64,000 nucleotides of DNA. It comes from Lingula anatina. Its lineage: Eukaryota > Brachiopoda > Lingulata > Lingulida > Lingulidae. A program made the position numbers and the translations under genes. Position 1 is the first letter of the stretch, and each line of letters begins with the position of its first letter. This document shows positions 11,476 through 23,000 of the stretch, in pieces. The DNA lies in the NCBI RefSeq assembly GCF_001039355.2, contig NW_019775804.1, positions 35,554-99,553 on the forward strand, read 5' to 3'. The notes under the pieces were generated by a model. The model did no database searches. It worked only from the letters and a program-made list of their open reading frames with translations, and was not told the DNA's origin.

Positions 11476-11990
11476 ATTGTAAGTTTCCGATTAAATGAAG
11501 TGAAATTGAGCGGCTTTACGTTTACAAGTCAAGAAAATGTGAATTTTTGTGTTTACTCAGGGTTGTGATGGCCATTTGTTTACAGCTTAATCCGATGAGC
11601 TAGACCATAAGTTGACCTTCTGTTACTACTGTTACTACTAGTAAGGAAGAATGATACTAGTAACATTTTTGATGATGCACTTTAGTGACAAAAGTGCTCA
11701 GAAACATACCTTTACTAGACATAACCACCTATTTTAAGTGTTTCCACTACGAGCTTCAAAGTCAGGATGTCTCTCTAGGCAAACATTAATTGTTTTCAAG
11801 TGTATGACTAATAACTATTTTTTTTTGGGGGGGGGGGGGGGATAGATACATGTAAATAATATTGTATTTTTCAAATTTCCCGGCTGAAATTAACTTTACC
11901 ATAAGTTGTTTTGTATGTACACACTTTATTAATTAATAACAGAAACAAATGTACAACATGTTTCCTATTTCAGTCAATAACTAAAACAAG

Positions 11991-14900
11991 ATGAGTAAGC
12001 GGAAACCCAAGGCTGCTGCCAAACAATCTGCTAACAGCATAGAAGAAGTACAGCAGTTGCTGAGAAGACGTGTATATGGCCATGATCTACTCACTGAGAT
12101 CATTGGGCTGGAGCAGGAGAGGGGGTAAAACATCGGGGAGTGGTGGTGGGGATTGGATGTGGGGGGGGGAGGAGATGTCTGACTATTCTTACTCTAGCAC
12201 TCTTATTTAATTTTGACAATTCAACTGTGTAATGTTCACAGTATGTGATACATTTGGAGAGAAATATGTGAGAAAAATGAAGTCTTTCTTCATTTTGGCC
12301 AAAATATCTGATGCCAGCATATGCTGCATATTACTTAAAAGTCTTGACATTTTATTTTCAATCTAGTGAGTCAATGTACTTGTATTTGCTCTGCCCCTTC
12401 ATGATTTTACATAAACATTACAATTTTGATTTTACTGAGCATGTAAGACTATTTGTCTGGATTTGGTAATCACCTCAACAGGTTTTTGATTAGTTTCACT
12501 TCGTCAAAAATTTTGATTTAAGATTAATTTTTGTAACATATTGTTTTAGACAATTTCATGAAAAATATTACTATTTTATCTGGTCCAGTGTGCTGTTAGA
12601 CTTGGTAAAGAGGACGGCCACTTTGGGAGAGAGCAACTCAGTTCTGATTATAGGACCCCGCGGAGCAGGGAAATCCATGGTTGGTATTTGTGAAGATCAG
12701 TTTAAATCTAAAGATATTTATAATTTTTTAGAATTATACCAAATATTTGCCAATATCTGCAGTCCACTTAATTTCTTTTATGCATTAATCTGTTACAAAA
12801 CAGTATGAATAAAGGCTCCAGATAATCAATTATAGGAAATAATTATAACTTTATAAAGCCTAAAGCATGGGATGGGTTGGGATGTTTGTGGTTTGAGTTA
12901 CATTGAAATCAAGCATGTTAATGCACAATCGATGGAGCAATCACAAGGATGGTTTGAAACAAAAAATCAGTTTTACAATTCAAATAAAAAGCCCATTGCA
13001 TAACAGTGTTAAAGTAAATGAAAGAATGGTCTAAACTGCCAATTTATAAACTGTGTGAAATATGTCTGAGTGAATGTGTTCAAATCAATGTAAGTGTTCT
13101 GTTTGTATTTGAAGGTTCTCAGCAGTGTGTTAGAGGAGATCAATCAGCAGAAAGATGTGAAGGAAAACTGTATGCAGGTGACTTTAAATGGTAAGTGCTC
13201 AAAGAACAGGTAGCTCATCCTCTAGAGTGCTGTCCTCTAGTGGAGGGGGTGTCATTCTCGATGGTAGTTGGTTGTGATTGATCTTTTGTCACAAACTATT
13301 TTTACGTTGTAAAAAAACAATCGGACATTTTCGTCAGTCATTTTAGTGTTGGCAGTTCTAAATGCTTTTACACTGTGCCACAACTTGGGTTGTATGCTCT
13401 CCAAGGAGGGAAGATCTGTTCAGGATTGAGCAGATCCATAAATGCCAGGTGTAAATTGTTCAGTATTGCAGGCTTCTTTTGCTTACATGGGAACATCAGG
13501 CTTTAATTAACCCAATATTACTTTGCCCTGTTTCTGGTGAAAAATGGTATCACAATATCATATAATATAATGTAATGTGTGTTAAAGAAATCACATACTA
13601 GTGGTTTCCTTGCTGTCAATTACAATTGTAATCTTTGAAAAAAAATTTTTGTAAAATCATTTTCCATCAGATTCTTTGACTGACAGACTGATCATTCTTT
13701 CAGGTTACCTTCAAACAGACGACAGAATAGCACTGAAAGAAATCACCAGGCAGCTGTATCTGGAAAACACGGTGGGAGACAAAGTTTTCGGCTCGTTTGC
13801 TGAAAACTTACAGTTCTTGTTGCAGGCCCTGAAGAGCGGAGGTCAGCAGAGCAAACCCATCATCTTCATACTGGACGAATTTGACTTGTTTGCACATCAT
13901 CGCAATCAAACTCTGTTATACAATCTGTTTGACATAGCGCAGTCCGCCCAGGCTCCAATCTGCGTCATCGGCTTAACGTGTCGCCTAGATGTGATTGAAC
14001 TTTTGGAGAAGCGTGTTAAGTCCAGATTTTCTCATCGCCAGATATATATCTTCAATAAGCTGACATTTGAGGAGTATTTAAGGGTTTTTAAACTATCTTT
14101 ATGTTTGCCAGTGGATTTTGGAGATTTAAAATTTGTGCAGACTTGGAACAAGAATGTTGAATCACTTGTCAAAGAAGCCTCTTTGCTGGACGTGTTAAAA
14201 AGACTGTTTGAAACCAACAAAGACATCAGGACCCTGAAATCCCTTATGGTTAGTTATTTAACTTTTTTTAAACAATTTGTGTATCTATTTATTATTTTCA
14301 TCATCCAAAAATAGGAGTTAAAAAGACGGTAGTCCACCATCAGGCTCAACTTACTTGTACATGTATTCATTGAAAAAAAATTGTTTTCCTAAAAACTTTG
14401 GGAAAGTGATGCTCAGTTGCACTCACCTTTCACACCCATGTCAAGTGTGTAATATGTATTCTCAGACTGCAACATATTGTCATCACTTTTCTTGGGGACT
14501 ACAGAGGGGGAAAGGGGGGGGGGAGAACATCATCTCCTAAATACTGCATCACACTGTTAGTTGACCTGTGGTCAGCCAAACTTTGTTGTCATGGACTTGA
14601 CCAGCTCTCTAAAACTTTGGTCATTGGTTCCAGACTGTCCCTGTTTGCCGTCTGAGCAGCTCTCACCCAAACCTGGAGGCCAGTGATTTCATCGACTCCT
14701 GTCGTTTACTCACACAAGATTCTAAGTCTAATATTCTTCTTGGTAAGCTATATTTATTATTGTTTTTATTTTTGCAAACAGTATATTGGATATGAAATAT
14801 CACTTTTGTTCCTTGTTATTTGTTGAGTACGTGCAAATCAGGTAAGCAAATCAAGTTTCTCCTATTGTCAGTTTGCTATGTCAGTAGCATCTCTTCATTT

Positions 14901-17900
14901 GTTGCAATTTTGATTTCTGAAGGCTTTTACAAATGTTAACATAATTTTCTTCCACAAGTTAAAAATTATATGCAGTGAAATTAATTCACTTTGAAGAAGT
15001 TAACCTATCGTTGGTGTCATAAAGAATAATTATGTATTTGAAATACATGGAGCCATAAGACTACACACACAGCAGTAGCAATTTGAATAGTTTGAAAACC
15101 ATATTTATTCCTACATAATGGAACAGTGCATTGATATGTCCTTAGCTGTGTTGATGGTAGGTCATCATCCTAGTTAAAAGAATTCACTTTGATCGGCAGC
15201 AGCAGTAGTTCGGCCCACAGTGTTGACCTCCACATGTGTCGTAGCGATGGGTCTTCAGCCCCAGGGTGTCGGTGTCCATGCTGGGGTTTGGAGACAGGCG
15301 CTGGGCACTGTACACATGAAGGGCATTAAAACACTCCAGTCTGCAACAGATATTTATTTCTTTAATTGAGGATATGATTCTTGAATAATATTGGTGTATA
15401 ACCTGTGTATTAATTTTCATTTAAGAAACCTTGGGGACATAAGGTCATCGTTTACAAAGTTGTTGTAAGCAAATAATTCTCTTTTTCATTTAGAAATTAT
15501 TTTTTAAATGGAATGTGTCTCAGTAATTGAAAGGAAGAAATATTCTCCTTCAAAATATATCTGAATATTATATCAGTCTCGTATGTGTTTGATAAAGTTA
15601 AAGGGATAATAACTCTTCATATGAAATCTATATTTCACAATAAAAACATTGTAAACAACTCATAGAAATATAATATATTCTGTTTTACCAAAAAAAATGG
15701 CAGTTATAGCTATTATTTTGATATCTGAACTTGTCATTGGACCACGTGACCTCCATAGATGGCTATACTCTGTAATAATCTCTTAAGTGATTATTACAAA
15801 ACAACAAACTTTTTGGAAAAAAAACAGGGATTAACTTTGAATGTAGAAATGGATTCATTAACCATTGGTAAGTATTGGAAAATTGTTGTTTACTCCAGGA
15901 AAATTCATTTTTTGGCCAAAACAAACAATTATTATCTCTTTAAACTGAAGATAAATCCTGAGACTGTTCCTACCCATTAGCCTTCACTTGGCCATCCTGA
16001 TTAGAGAGTGCTCTGTTTGCACACACAGCTGAGCAGGGCGGAGCCTTGTCACTGCAGACCCTGCGGACAGCGTACACCCAGCCACCTCTGGCATTGAGGG
16101 CTGCGCATGACGCTTGTGCAAGGATGTCTCGGTAGTAGTAGAAATAGGGAATGTCAGCAGCTTGGAAAAGAACGCAGAAATATTTGTTTATGGTCAGAGA
16201 ACCCAAGTTTGGAATATATCTCAAAGAAGATCTTAAATTTGGGCTTGTCTCAATTTAGTAATGCATATGAAGTTGAAATCACTTACTAATATCAGTGAGG
16301 TTTTTGACTTCCTGTTTCATGGTGGAGAACTCGGAGAGATAAGCCTGCATTGCGGTCTTCATCAGCTGGAGCTCCTGCCCTAGCTGAGTTATCTGACCAG
16401 AGAAGGTGGACTTCTCCTGGGTCAGGTGGTAGTTAGCATCTTGACAGGCCTCCACCTAAGAATCATGTACATGTTTATTAATATGACTGCATTTTAAAGT
16501 CTTTGTCTCTCACGCGATTATGGGCATTTGACTAATTGAGCAGATAGTTTACTTTTTCTAATAAAAAAACATTTTATTGTTATTTATGTATAATTTTAAA
16601 AATATTTAATTATTTTTCTAAAGGAAAGATAATACATTTAATGGGCAATGTGTCCAAGAATATAAGTGTATTTTTTATTAACTCTAGTTTTCATTCTATA
16701 ATTTGTCAGTATTTACAGAAAAAGTACAATTTGAATTATTACATTGAAGGACTTTGAAATTTATTTTTATTATATTCTGGATATGCCTCTAGATGAGTAT
16801 TAACCCCTGAGCAGCAGTCAACTAAAATATCTTCACCCTGGTTTTGACTGTTATTGTTAAAATTGGTTATTGATACAATTAATGCATACTTACATCTTTC
16901 TTTACCTGGTCCAGTTCTTCCTCCAGCTCTGTAGTTCTTGGTGTCTCTGTTGGCTTTCCATCGCCAGTGTTGTTACACACCGGGTTGCCCACATTAACAT
17001 TGATCAGGAGCAAAAAGATTCCCAGGATCAACAGCTTCATAGTTCTCTTATGATGAGGATGTCCTTAATGCCAGCTTGTTTGCTGAAGTTTTGCCTTTAT
17101 AGGATGTTATGACTTGGATCTAGAAGGATTTCCTCTCTGTTGTTGAGTGATGTCCATGTTTGATATCATGTTTATTTGCCTGTGATAAGATATTCCGTCT
17201 GGATTAGGAGTTAGTGATGACTTTAGAAAGATCTTACTATAAAATTGGTCAGTGTAACTTTATTGTAAGAGTATTAATGCAGTCTTTGCATCAAGTTCAA
17301 GATTGTCTGACTTAGAATATATTGGGATAAAGGAGGCTCAGGAAGTCCAACATTTGTCCCCTTGCTCCCCAGCACGCTCTTTGACCCCCCCTGCCCCCCT
17401 CCCACCCCAATAGGAAAACGCTGTGTGTGGATAATGCAAGGTCAGGGCTGTCTTCTTTTATCAAAGTAGTGTCACACGGTATAATTGACCACTCGTTCAT
17501 ATATCTTGGGTTGACTCTGTTTGAGTACTAGTCGTACCATCCCCATCACCCAGCATGCCCTGTTTTATATGATATACACACATGCAGCCAATCCCAGGTG
17601 TTGAATACGATGATATCCAGTACCAGTAATGAAGATAACTCGTTCGTCTTGATCCCTTTCTATATTTGCGTAGTTTATACAAACTTTCAGCTTGGCAATG
17701 TTTCTGGTTACTTTTCCCACACTGATATGTGTTACTTGTACCAGGAAACAGTTTATAGTTAATGTACTTTATCATTGGATGTTTATGTCCAATTTTCTTT
17801 CATCCTTTCAGTTCTTTGTTACTCAATATTTTAGTAGGTATAAGAGCATGATTAGTAGTTGTTTGGTATTATTATTGATTTTTTTTTTTTTTTTTGAAAA

Positions 17901-18373
17901 CTTTCCACTAGTTTTTACTCTTTTTAGCCTATGTCCTTGTTGCCACTATTTTTTTTTTTTTTTTAGATCACAAAGAAAAGACTTAGATTTCATTTAGATA
18001 ATGCACTGTTCTTGTCTCTTTTTTAGGCATATCCATTCTTGAACTATGTCTCATAATAGCCATGAAACACCTGATGGAAATCTACGACGGTGAACCTTTC
18101 AACTTTGAAATGCTCTACAACGAATACAGAAAATATGCAGAGAGGCGCTCGTCCATGCAGATGTTTGACAGACAGGTTGTCATGAAGGCCTTTGAGCACT
18201 TGGTGGCTTTAGAACTTGTCCGCCCCCTGGATGGGGTAGGAAGTAAGACGCAGAAGGAGTACAGGCTCATGTCTCTTCTGGTGGAGCCCGCGCAGTTGTC
18301 AGAGGCTCTACAGAGATACCCTGGATGTCCCACTGAAATAAAGCAGTGGGCACAAACAGCAGTGTTAGGTTGA
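11991..18373 (+). CDS. ORC4: Origin recognition complex subunit 4
   Basis: ORC4 is an AAA+-fold subunit of the six-protein complex that binds replication origins and loads the MCM helicase. Coding exons are 11991-12124, 12589-12679, 13115-13190, 13704-14248, 14634-14742 and 18027-18373; all phases join, giving about 433 aa (human 436). Walker A GPRGAGKS is at about residues 64-71, ending in exon 2. Walker B with flank, [13 protein letters not shown], and the long conserved stretch [15 protein letters not shown]...[22 protein letters not shown] are in exon 4. The C-terminal winged-helix part ([12 protein letters not shown]-like, [19 protein letters not shown]) fills the last exon. The exon 2 donor (GTTGGT) is weak. 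The start is the ATG after a short UTR tail; residues 2-8 are basic. Its last intron (14743-18026) hosts an antisense gene. It lies head to head with USP1. Confidence 0.93.
15104..15109 (-). terminator. Poly(A) signal of the nested secreted-protein gene
   Basis: Minus-strand AATAAA (plus TTTATT) lies about 75-80 nt beyond the stop codon. It gives the nested gene its own compact 3' UTR entirely within the ORC4 intron. Confidence 0.5.
15184..17040 (-). CDS. Predicted secreted coiled-coil, Cys-rich protein, nested antisense in the ORC4 intron
   Basis: Four exons on the minus strand: 17040-16894, 16455-16287, 16160-15974, 15340-15184. They join in frame (phases 0, 1, 2) to 219 aa. Residues 1-19 are a clear signal peptide ([18 protein letters not shown]). 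Residues about 38-105 are predicted coiled coil, rich in E, Q, L and K ([10 protein letters not shown]...QEVKNL). Residues about 106-219 form a compact Cys domain with [37 protein letters not shown] and a [13 protein letters not shown] end. There are 12 cysteines in the mature chain, an even number compatible with disulfides. A TATA box and a poly(A) signal flank it. I do not recognise the family, although the layout resembles uncharacterised secreted proteins of marine invertebrates. No function is claimed. The exon 1 donor could be GTAAAG, nine bases earlier, also in phase. It sits wholly inside ORC4 intron 5, in opposite orientation. Confidence 0.8.
17094..17101 (-). promoter_or_regulatory. 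TATA box of the nested secreted-protein gene
   Basis: Minus-strand TATAAAGG lies 54-61 nt upstream of the ATG at 17040. A start about 30 nt downstream of it would give a 5' UTR of roughly 25-30 nt. The match is to the consensus. A TATA promoter fits a tissue-specific, highly expressed secreted protein, in contrast to the TATA-less promoters inferred for ORC4 and USP1. Confidence 0.6.
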
Positions 18374-18750
18374 AATAGGATGGTTTTCAGGGTGCTGAGT
18401 GGGAAGAGATTACTGCAGAGAAACTCTGGATGTTCTTTACATATTCAGTCCTGAGTGTGGAATTGAAGGTGTGGAATTCAGGCTGGTTAAAGTGGATGAT
18501 GTTGCTGCCAAAATTACCTGGATGGCTTACGAAAATAATCATCCCAAAATTTTTTTCATTGACCTCCTCGGGCCTGAAGGGAGTAAATATACTGACTTGA
18601 ATAAATTATGCCTGTTTAATTAGAACCAAGTTCATTGATAATATTACCTTTTCTGATATGCAACGTATTCATCAACATTTGTTCAATTTGTGGATATCTC
18701 CAAAAAGTTCTTCCAAAATAAATAAATGAATAAATAGATTACTTTCTGAT
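18374..18750 (+). terminator. ORC4: ORC4 3' UTR with tandem poly(A) signals
   Basis: After the TGA at 18371-18373 there is about 340 nt of untranslated sequence, ending with two overlapping AATAAA hexamers at 18717-18722 and 18721-18726. Cleavage would be expected within a few tens of bases downstream. The position is inferred from the hexamers only. Confidence 0.6.
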
Positions 18751-19854
18751 TTTGTTATAATTTTTCACAAAAAATGAGATGGGGGAAAAATTAATTCTTA
18801 GAAAAGGAAATTGAAAAATAAGTTTATGACATATATAGACACTTCAGTTGACACTATAGGAAAATTTGCAATTTTTTTTTTTTTTTTTTCAAATGAGTCA
18901 AGATGTAATTAAAAAGCCATGAGTTATTTTCCAAACTCTAAAGGTTTATTGACGGCTATGATATGAACCAAAAGTGCCTTTCTATTTATTTGATCCCTCA
19001 GTCGACTCATATCAGTTTCTTTGAAATAAGGATGTTTGAATGTGATAGAGGAGATTTGGATTATCTGCTCTAACACATTTAATGTCAGTTTTCCATCACA
19101 ATGTGCTAGCATACGTGATCACCATTACAACAATTTTTCAAAACTGTTTTGTTAAATTTATCAACAGGGTTGTTCCACTTTAAATAGTTTCAGTGCATGT
19201 TTTGTTATGTTCATTAATAACAAACAGCAGCTTTCTTTTGTAAAAAGAATAGAATCCATGCAAGTGAGTTTATTTTGATTGTGAAATTTGTGATCTCTTA
19301 CTTTGACAAAATGTAGACTACGGCTAGGCAAATCTGGTTCATAATTTTTTATTTAGTTTGAAAAAAATTCAAATAAAAGGGATAATGATTGATTATATGA
19401 TAGTATCGATTTTTACTTTGATACAGTGTGAAAAAATTAACACAAATATATACAACTTAAATTATACAAAGGTGTCTACTCGCACGCCGCCCCCCCCCCT
19501 CCGCCCCCAATCCTCACGGTCATTTTAACCTCCTGGCTTTGTCAATAAGTGCAAAATCACAGGTGATTTCCACGAAAAAAGAGGAATATTCATTACTGGA
19601 AATCTTGACATAACATTGTATTTATTTGTATCATTTCATTTTTTGCAGACATTCTTCTGTAAAGATCTGTAAATGAACCCCTGTAGAAGTCTAGGTATAC
19701 ATTGTTTATTGTCATGTAAGGTCTGCATTGATGGGTGCGTGATGCATGCTCCTTTGCGTGCGTAAACAAAAAAAAACGATTTTCTTTTGCGTAATACAAT
19801 GTTATGTGCGATTCCCGCATTTGATTATATTTCTTATCCGAAAAAGGGAATTAT

Positions 19855-20093
19855 TTGGCCCCGGAAGGTGAATCCCTGAATGGAATTCTGGGAAAAAGTA
19901 TATGACGTCACGCCAGGTTTAGTCTGCCATGTTTAGTGATTCATGTCAGCTGAGATCGTGAAAGCAATGAACTCAGTCATATAATTTCACTGAAAATTGA
20001 AGAAAGCACAATAGCTGAAGATCTCAGGCAATTAACTTGGTTATTTGCAAGCAATAGAGCGAGTTGTTAGCTTGAAGCACTGAGGAATTCCAG
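19855..20093 (+). promoter_or_regulatory. Candidate promoter and noncoding exon 1 of the R3HDM-family gene
   Basis: Between ORC4 and the R3HDM coding exons, this is the clearest promoter-like patch. It has an ETS core CCGGAAG at 19861-19867, a perfect palindromic CRE TGACGTCA at 19903-19910, locally higher GC than the surroundings, and a splice donor CAG|GTAATT at 20093/20094. The first coding exon of the R3HDM gene starts after an acceptor at 54236-54237, so an upstream noncoding exon is required; this is a candidate about 34 kb away. Assignment to that gene is inference. Confidence 0.4.
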
Positions 20094-23000
20094 GTAATTT
20101 TGCACATTTTCCAGCCTCGATCGCCGGGGCAGTCATTTTCAATGAATGGAAACCGAACCAAAGTCAGTGTCCTGAAGGAAGTCGTACATGGGCGTCCGAG
20201 ATAACGCCAAGTTTGATTATATAGATGAATTACCATTGTTTACTGGAATCATTAACGTAAAATATACTTGTTGTCTTCAAAGAATTTATTTCCTTTTTCA
20301 TTCTGTACCGTAATGTTTTTGTGGTTGAGAAAATCATTGAGTTGGGACTGTTCCGGCTACATTTTTCTTGAGGGTCGCAAAAACTCCTTATGGCAGTGTC
20401 TTCACACCACCAAGTGATCCACTGACAAGACGTTAACAGGACACCATGAGCGACAATACTATTTTTTTATGCCTCAAAAGTCGCATAGTTTTGCATATGT
20501 AATCTTGATCATAATCCTTGGCTTTGTTTTAAGTTAACCCAAACAGCAGCAGCAATTTTCATGTTTCTCAATTGGAAATGAATTATATTGTATTGATATA
20601 GCAATCAGCCAAGCCAGGCCTCTTTAGTATGACTTGTTCAGCTTTAGATTAATTGTACACATGCTATATTCTCATTTAGCCTTATTCCAGATAGAATACA
20701 GCCTTAGAAGGGAGTAGGGAGTGTGTTATTAATTGAATTTTAAACTACACTGATAGAAATGTACTTCAGATTTTGAGGTAAAGACTTATCAATATTTTTT
20801 AAGGGTTATAGAGAGATTTTGTCATCAAGACAGCTTTATGTAAATTTCAGAAGTTGATCGATATGATAATGAGCATTGCACTGCATCTGTTTATTGGCGT
20901 GTAATACCAGGTGATTACAAAAAAAGCATGGAGACCATTAGCCTATTATGGATAATTTGGATTCATTACATAACTGAGAACAGAATGCTAGAACATCAGA
21001 CTCATAGATGAGCAATAATCTTCCATAGATGTTTTGAATTGACATCACTATATTTCACATTTGGGTTGGCTTGGACAGCACGTGTTTAAAAGCTTTAGTT
21101 TATATTCCATTGTTACTTTACCATGGCAACAGTAGGTTATAAGCTTTTTTTAAGCTTTTATTTTCACCTTCTGAAATGTCGCTTTGATCTGTTGAATCAT
21201 ACTTAAACTGTCATTTCTGCCACTTTTCAAACATTCCAGCATGTACATATTGTCAGGAAGAAGATGTCTGTCACTTCCACAGCACTGGTTTAATAGTTAA
21301 CTGTTTAGTAATTTTTGTTATAAATGTATAGATGAAACGTGAGCTTTTCTTGAGATCGCTGGTCACATTGTGGCATTAATACTTACAGCAATACAATACC
21401 TATTTTCAGGTCTAAAAGAAGTAATACAATCTCTACTTTCCAGGTAAAAGCTGAGCTGTTTTTAGCATAGCCTTAGGTGCTGCTGGTTGACGTTTCATCA
21501 GTGATGAGGCATGCCAGCATGTCACGCCACTGTTTGAAGTCATTGTGCATTACTGTGACATTGAAGACAAGTAGAAACTCTGTGCCAGATACTTGTCCAA
21601 GAACACTGTAACTTGTAAGAACACTGGAGAAGGCAATTTGAAAAAAAAAGTAGGCAGTGTTTAAAAGCCGTAGTTAAAAGAACCACAGAATACCAAAAAA
21701 TTGATTATATATTTTAACACTGAAGACCTGCAGTCGCTAGTGGCATAGAAATAATTTAGAGCAATACGATCCCCACTTGTTGCCTTTAAGGACAGATGAA
21801 ATGTTGGCATTATGGGTTTTTAGAAATCAGCTTCCGTGTTTGAAACAGAATTCCTGCAGGGGAAACGGTGTTATGTATCTGTATAATGGATGCACAAAGC
21901 CTGGAATTGAATGTGTCAGGGCCTGTTTTATGCATAGAATCATTATATTGAAGTTAATGGCATTCTTAGTTTTTCCTTGATTATTATTGATTATTATTAC
22001 CTTCCTAGATAATAAATAAAGTAAAAAGTAGTAGTTACCAGTGTTGGTAAAAAAAATAAATTTTTTTTGATACTCTAGTATCCTCACCAATTCTAAATAA
22101 AATGCACACAGCCAATGTACATGCAGGAACAAGGAAGATTCAGTGTCAGCAGTATAACATCTAACCAGGCAGTTATTATAAATTTCAGAGGTCCATCCGC
22201 CAGCAGCTTAGGGCTTGTACCCATTCTGCGTAGATCGATTCAACTGTGCGGTGTCTCTTGCTGAATGCAAAGGGGGGGGGGGGGGGGGCTTAAAAATGAA
22301 ATTAAAAAAATATTTACAAAATTAATAAATTTCAATGATGTTTGTGGTTGAGATATTCTCCCCCATGCCTGACACTGCTGGAGGTTAGACAAAACTGTTA
22401 CCAACACAGTGAACTCATCATCATCATCCTTGGCCCTTGGGTGGGTTGGGAGTAGCAGTAGCAAAATAAGATTCCATCATTATCACTAGAGCACTGAAAT
22501 GAAGGTCAGTGAAAACTGTAGTATTGATGGATTCTTGATGTAATGTAATGTACCACAGAGCGCATTATTTATTTACGTTGTAATTGTAGTTATGAAAACC
22601 AGTGTTGTTTCTCTCTCATTATTGAAATCTGATCATTATCAAGTTCTTATATATCAAATACCTAACGGGCAACAGATTATTATTATTATTATTATAATTA
22701 TGTCCTGTTGTAAAATTGGGCAGATTTTTCCTTACTAGTCATGTACAAAAAACCATCAACTATTTTGTGGTATTAAGGAACAGAGCTGCCTTAAAGGAAT
22801 GGTGCAGGATCACAAACTTAATGCTTTTTTGAGAATTGGCTATTTTGAGATTTTAGAAAACTAGATGAATGAACTTCAAATTTCATTCTGTAGCTGGGAG
22901 TAGGTGACCTGGGTCTTGGGGAATACCCATTTAGGAAGTGTATATATAGAACTGCCTTTTGCATGATTCAGAGAAATACCTGTTAGCTGTCAGTCAGGTA

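Larger units (their letters stand above)
8764..12345. repeat. Duplicated block 2: 8764-10638 versus 10684-12345 (contig overlap around n at 10639)
   Basis: After the n at 10639 the sequence resumes near the equivalent of 8764 and repeats the divergent promoter region and ORC4 exon 1 into intron 1. The first copy has about 120 extra bases near 9970-10120, with another n at 10118. Differences are scattered substitutions and small indels. Confidence 0.85.

Noticed and set aside
13676-13703. Extended start MTDRLIILS in front of the main ORC4 exon
   Set aside because: This is intron sequence ending in the acceptor TTTCAG; phase and homology require the exon to start at 13704.
18399-18623. 74-aa frame just after the ORC4 stop
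   Set aside because: It lies in the ORC4 3' UTR, in another frame, before the poly(A) signals.
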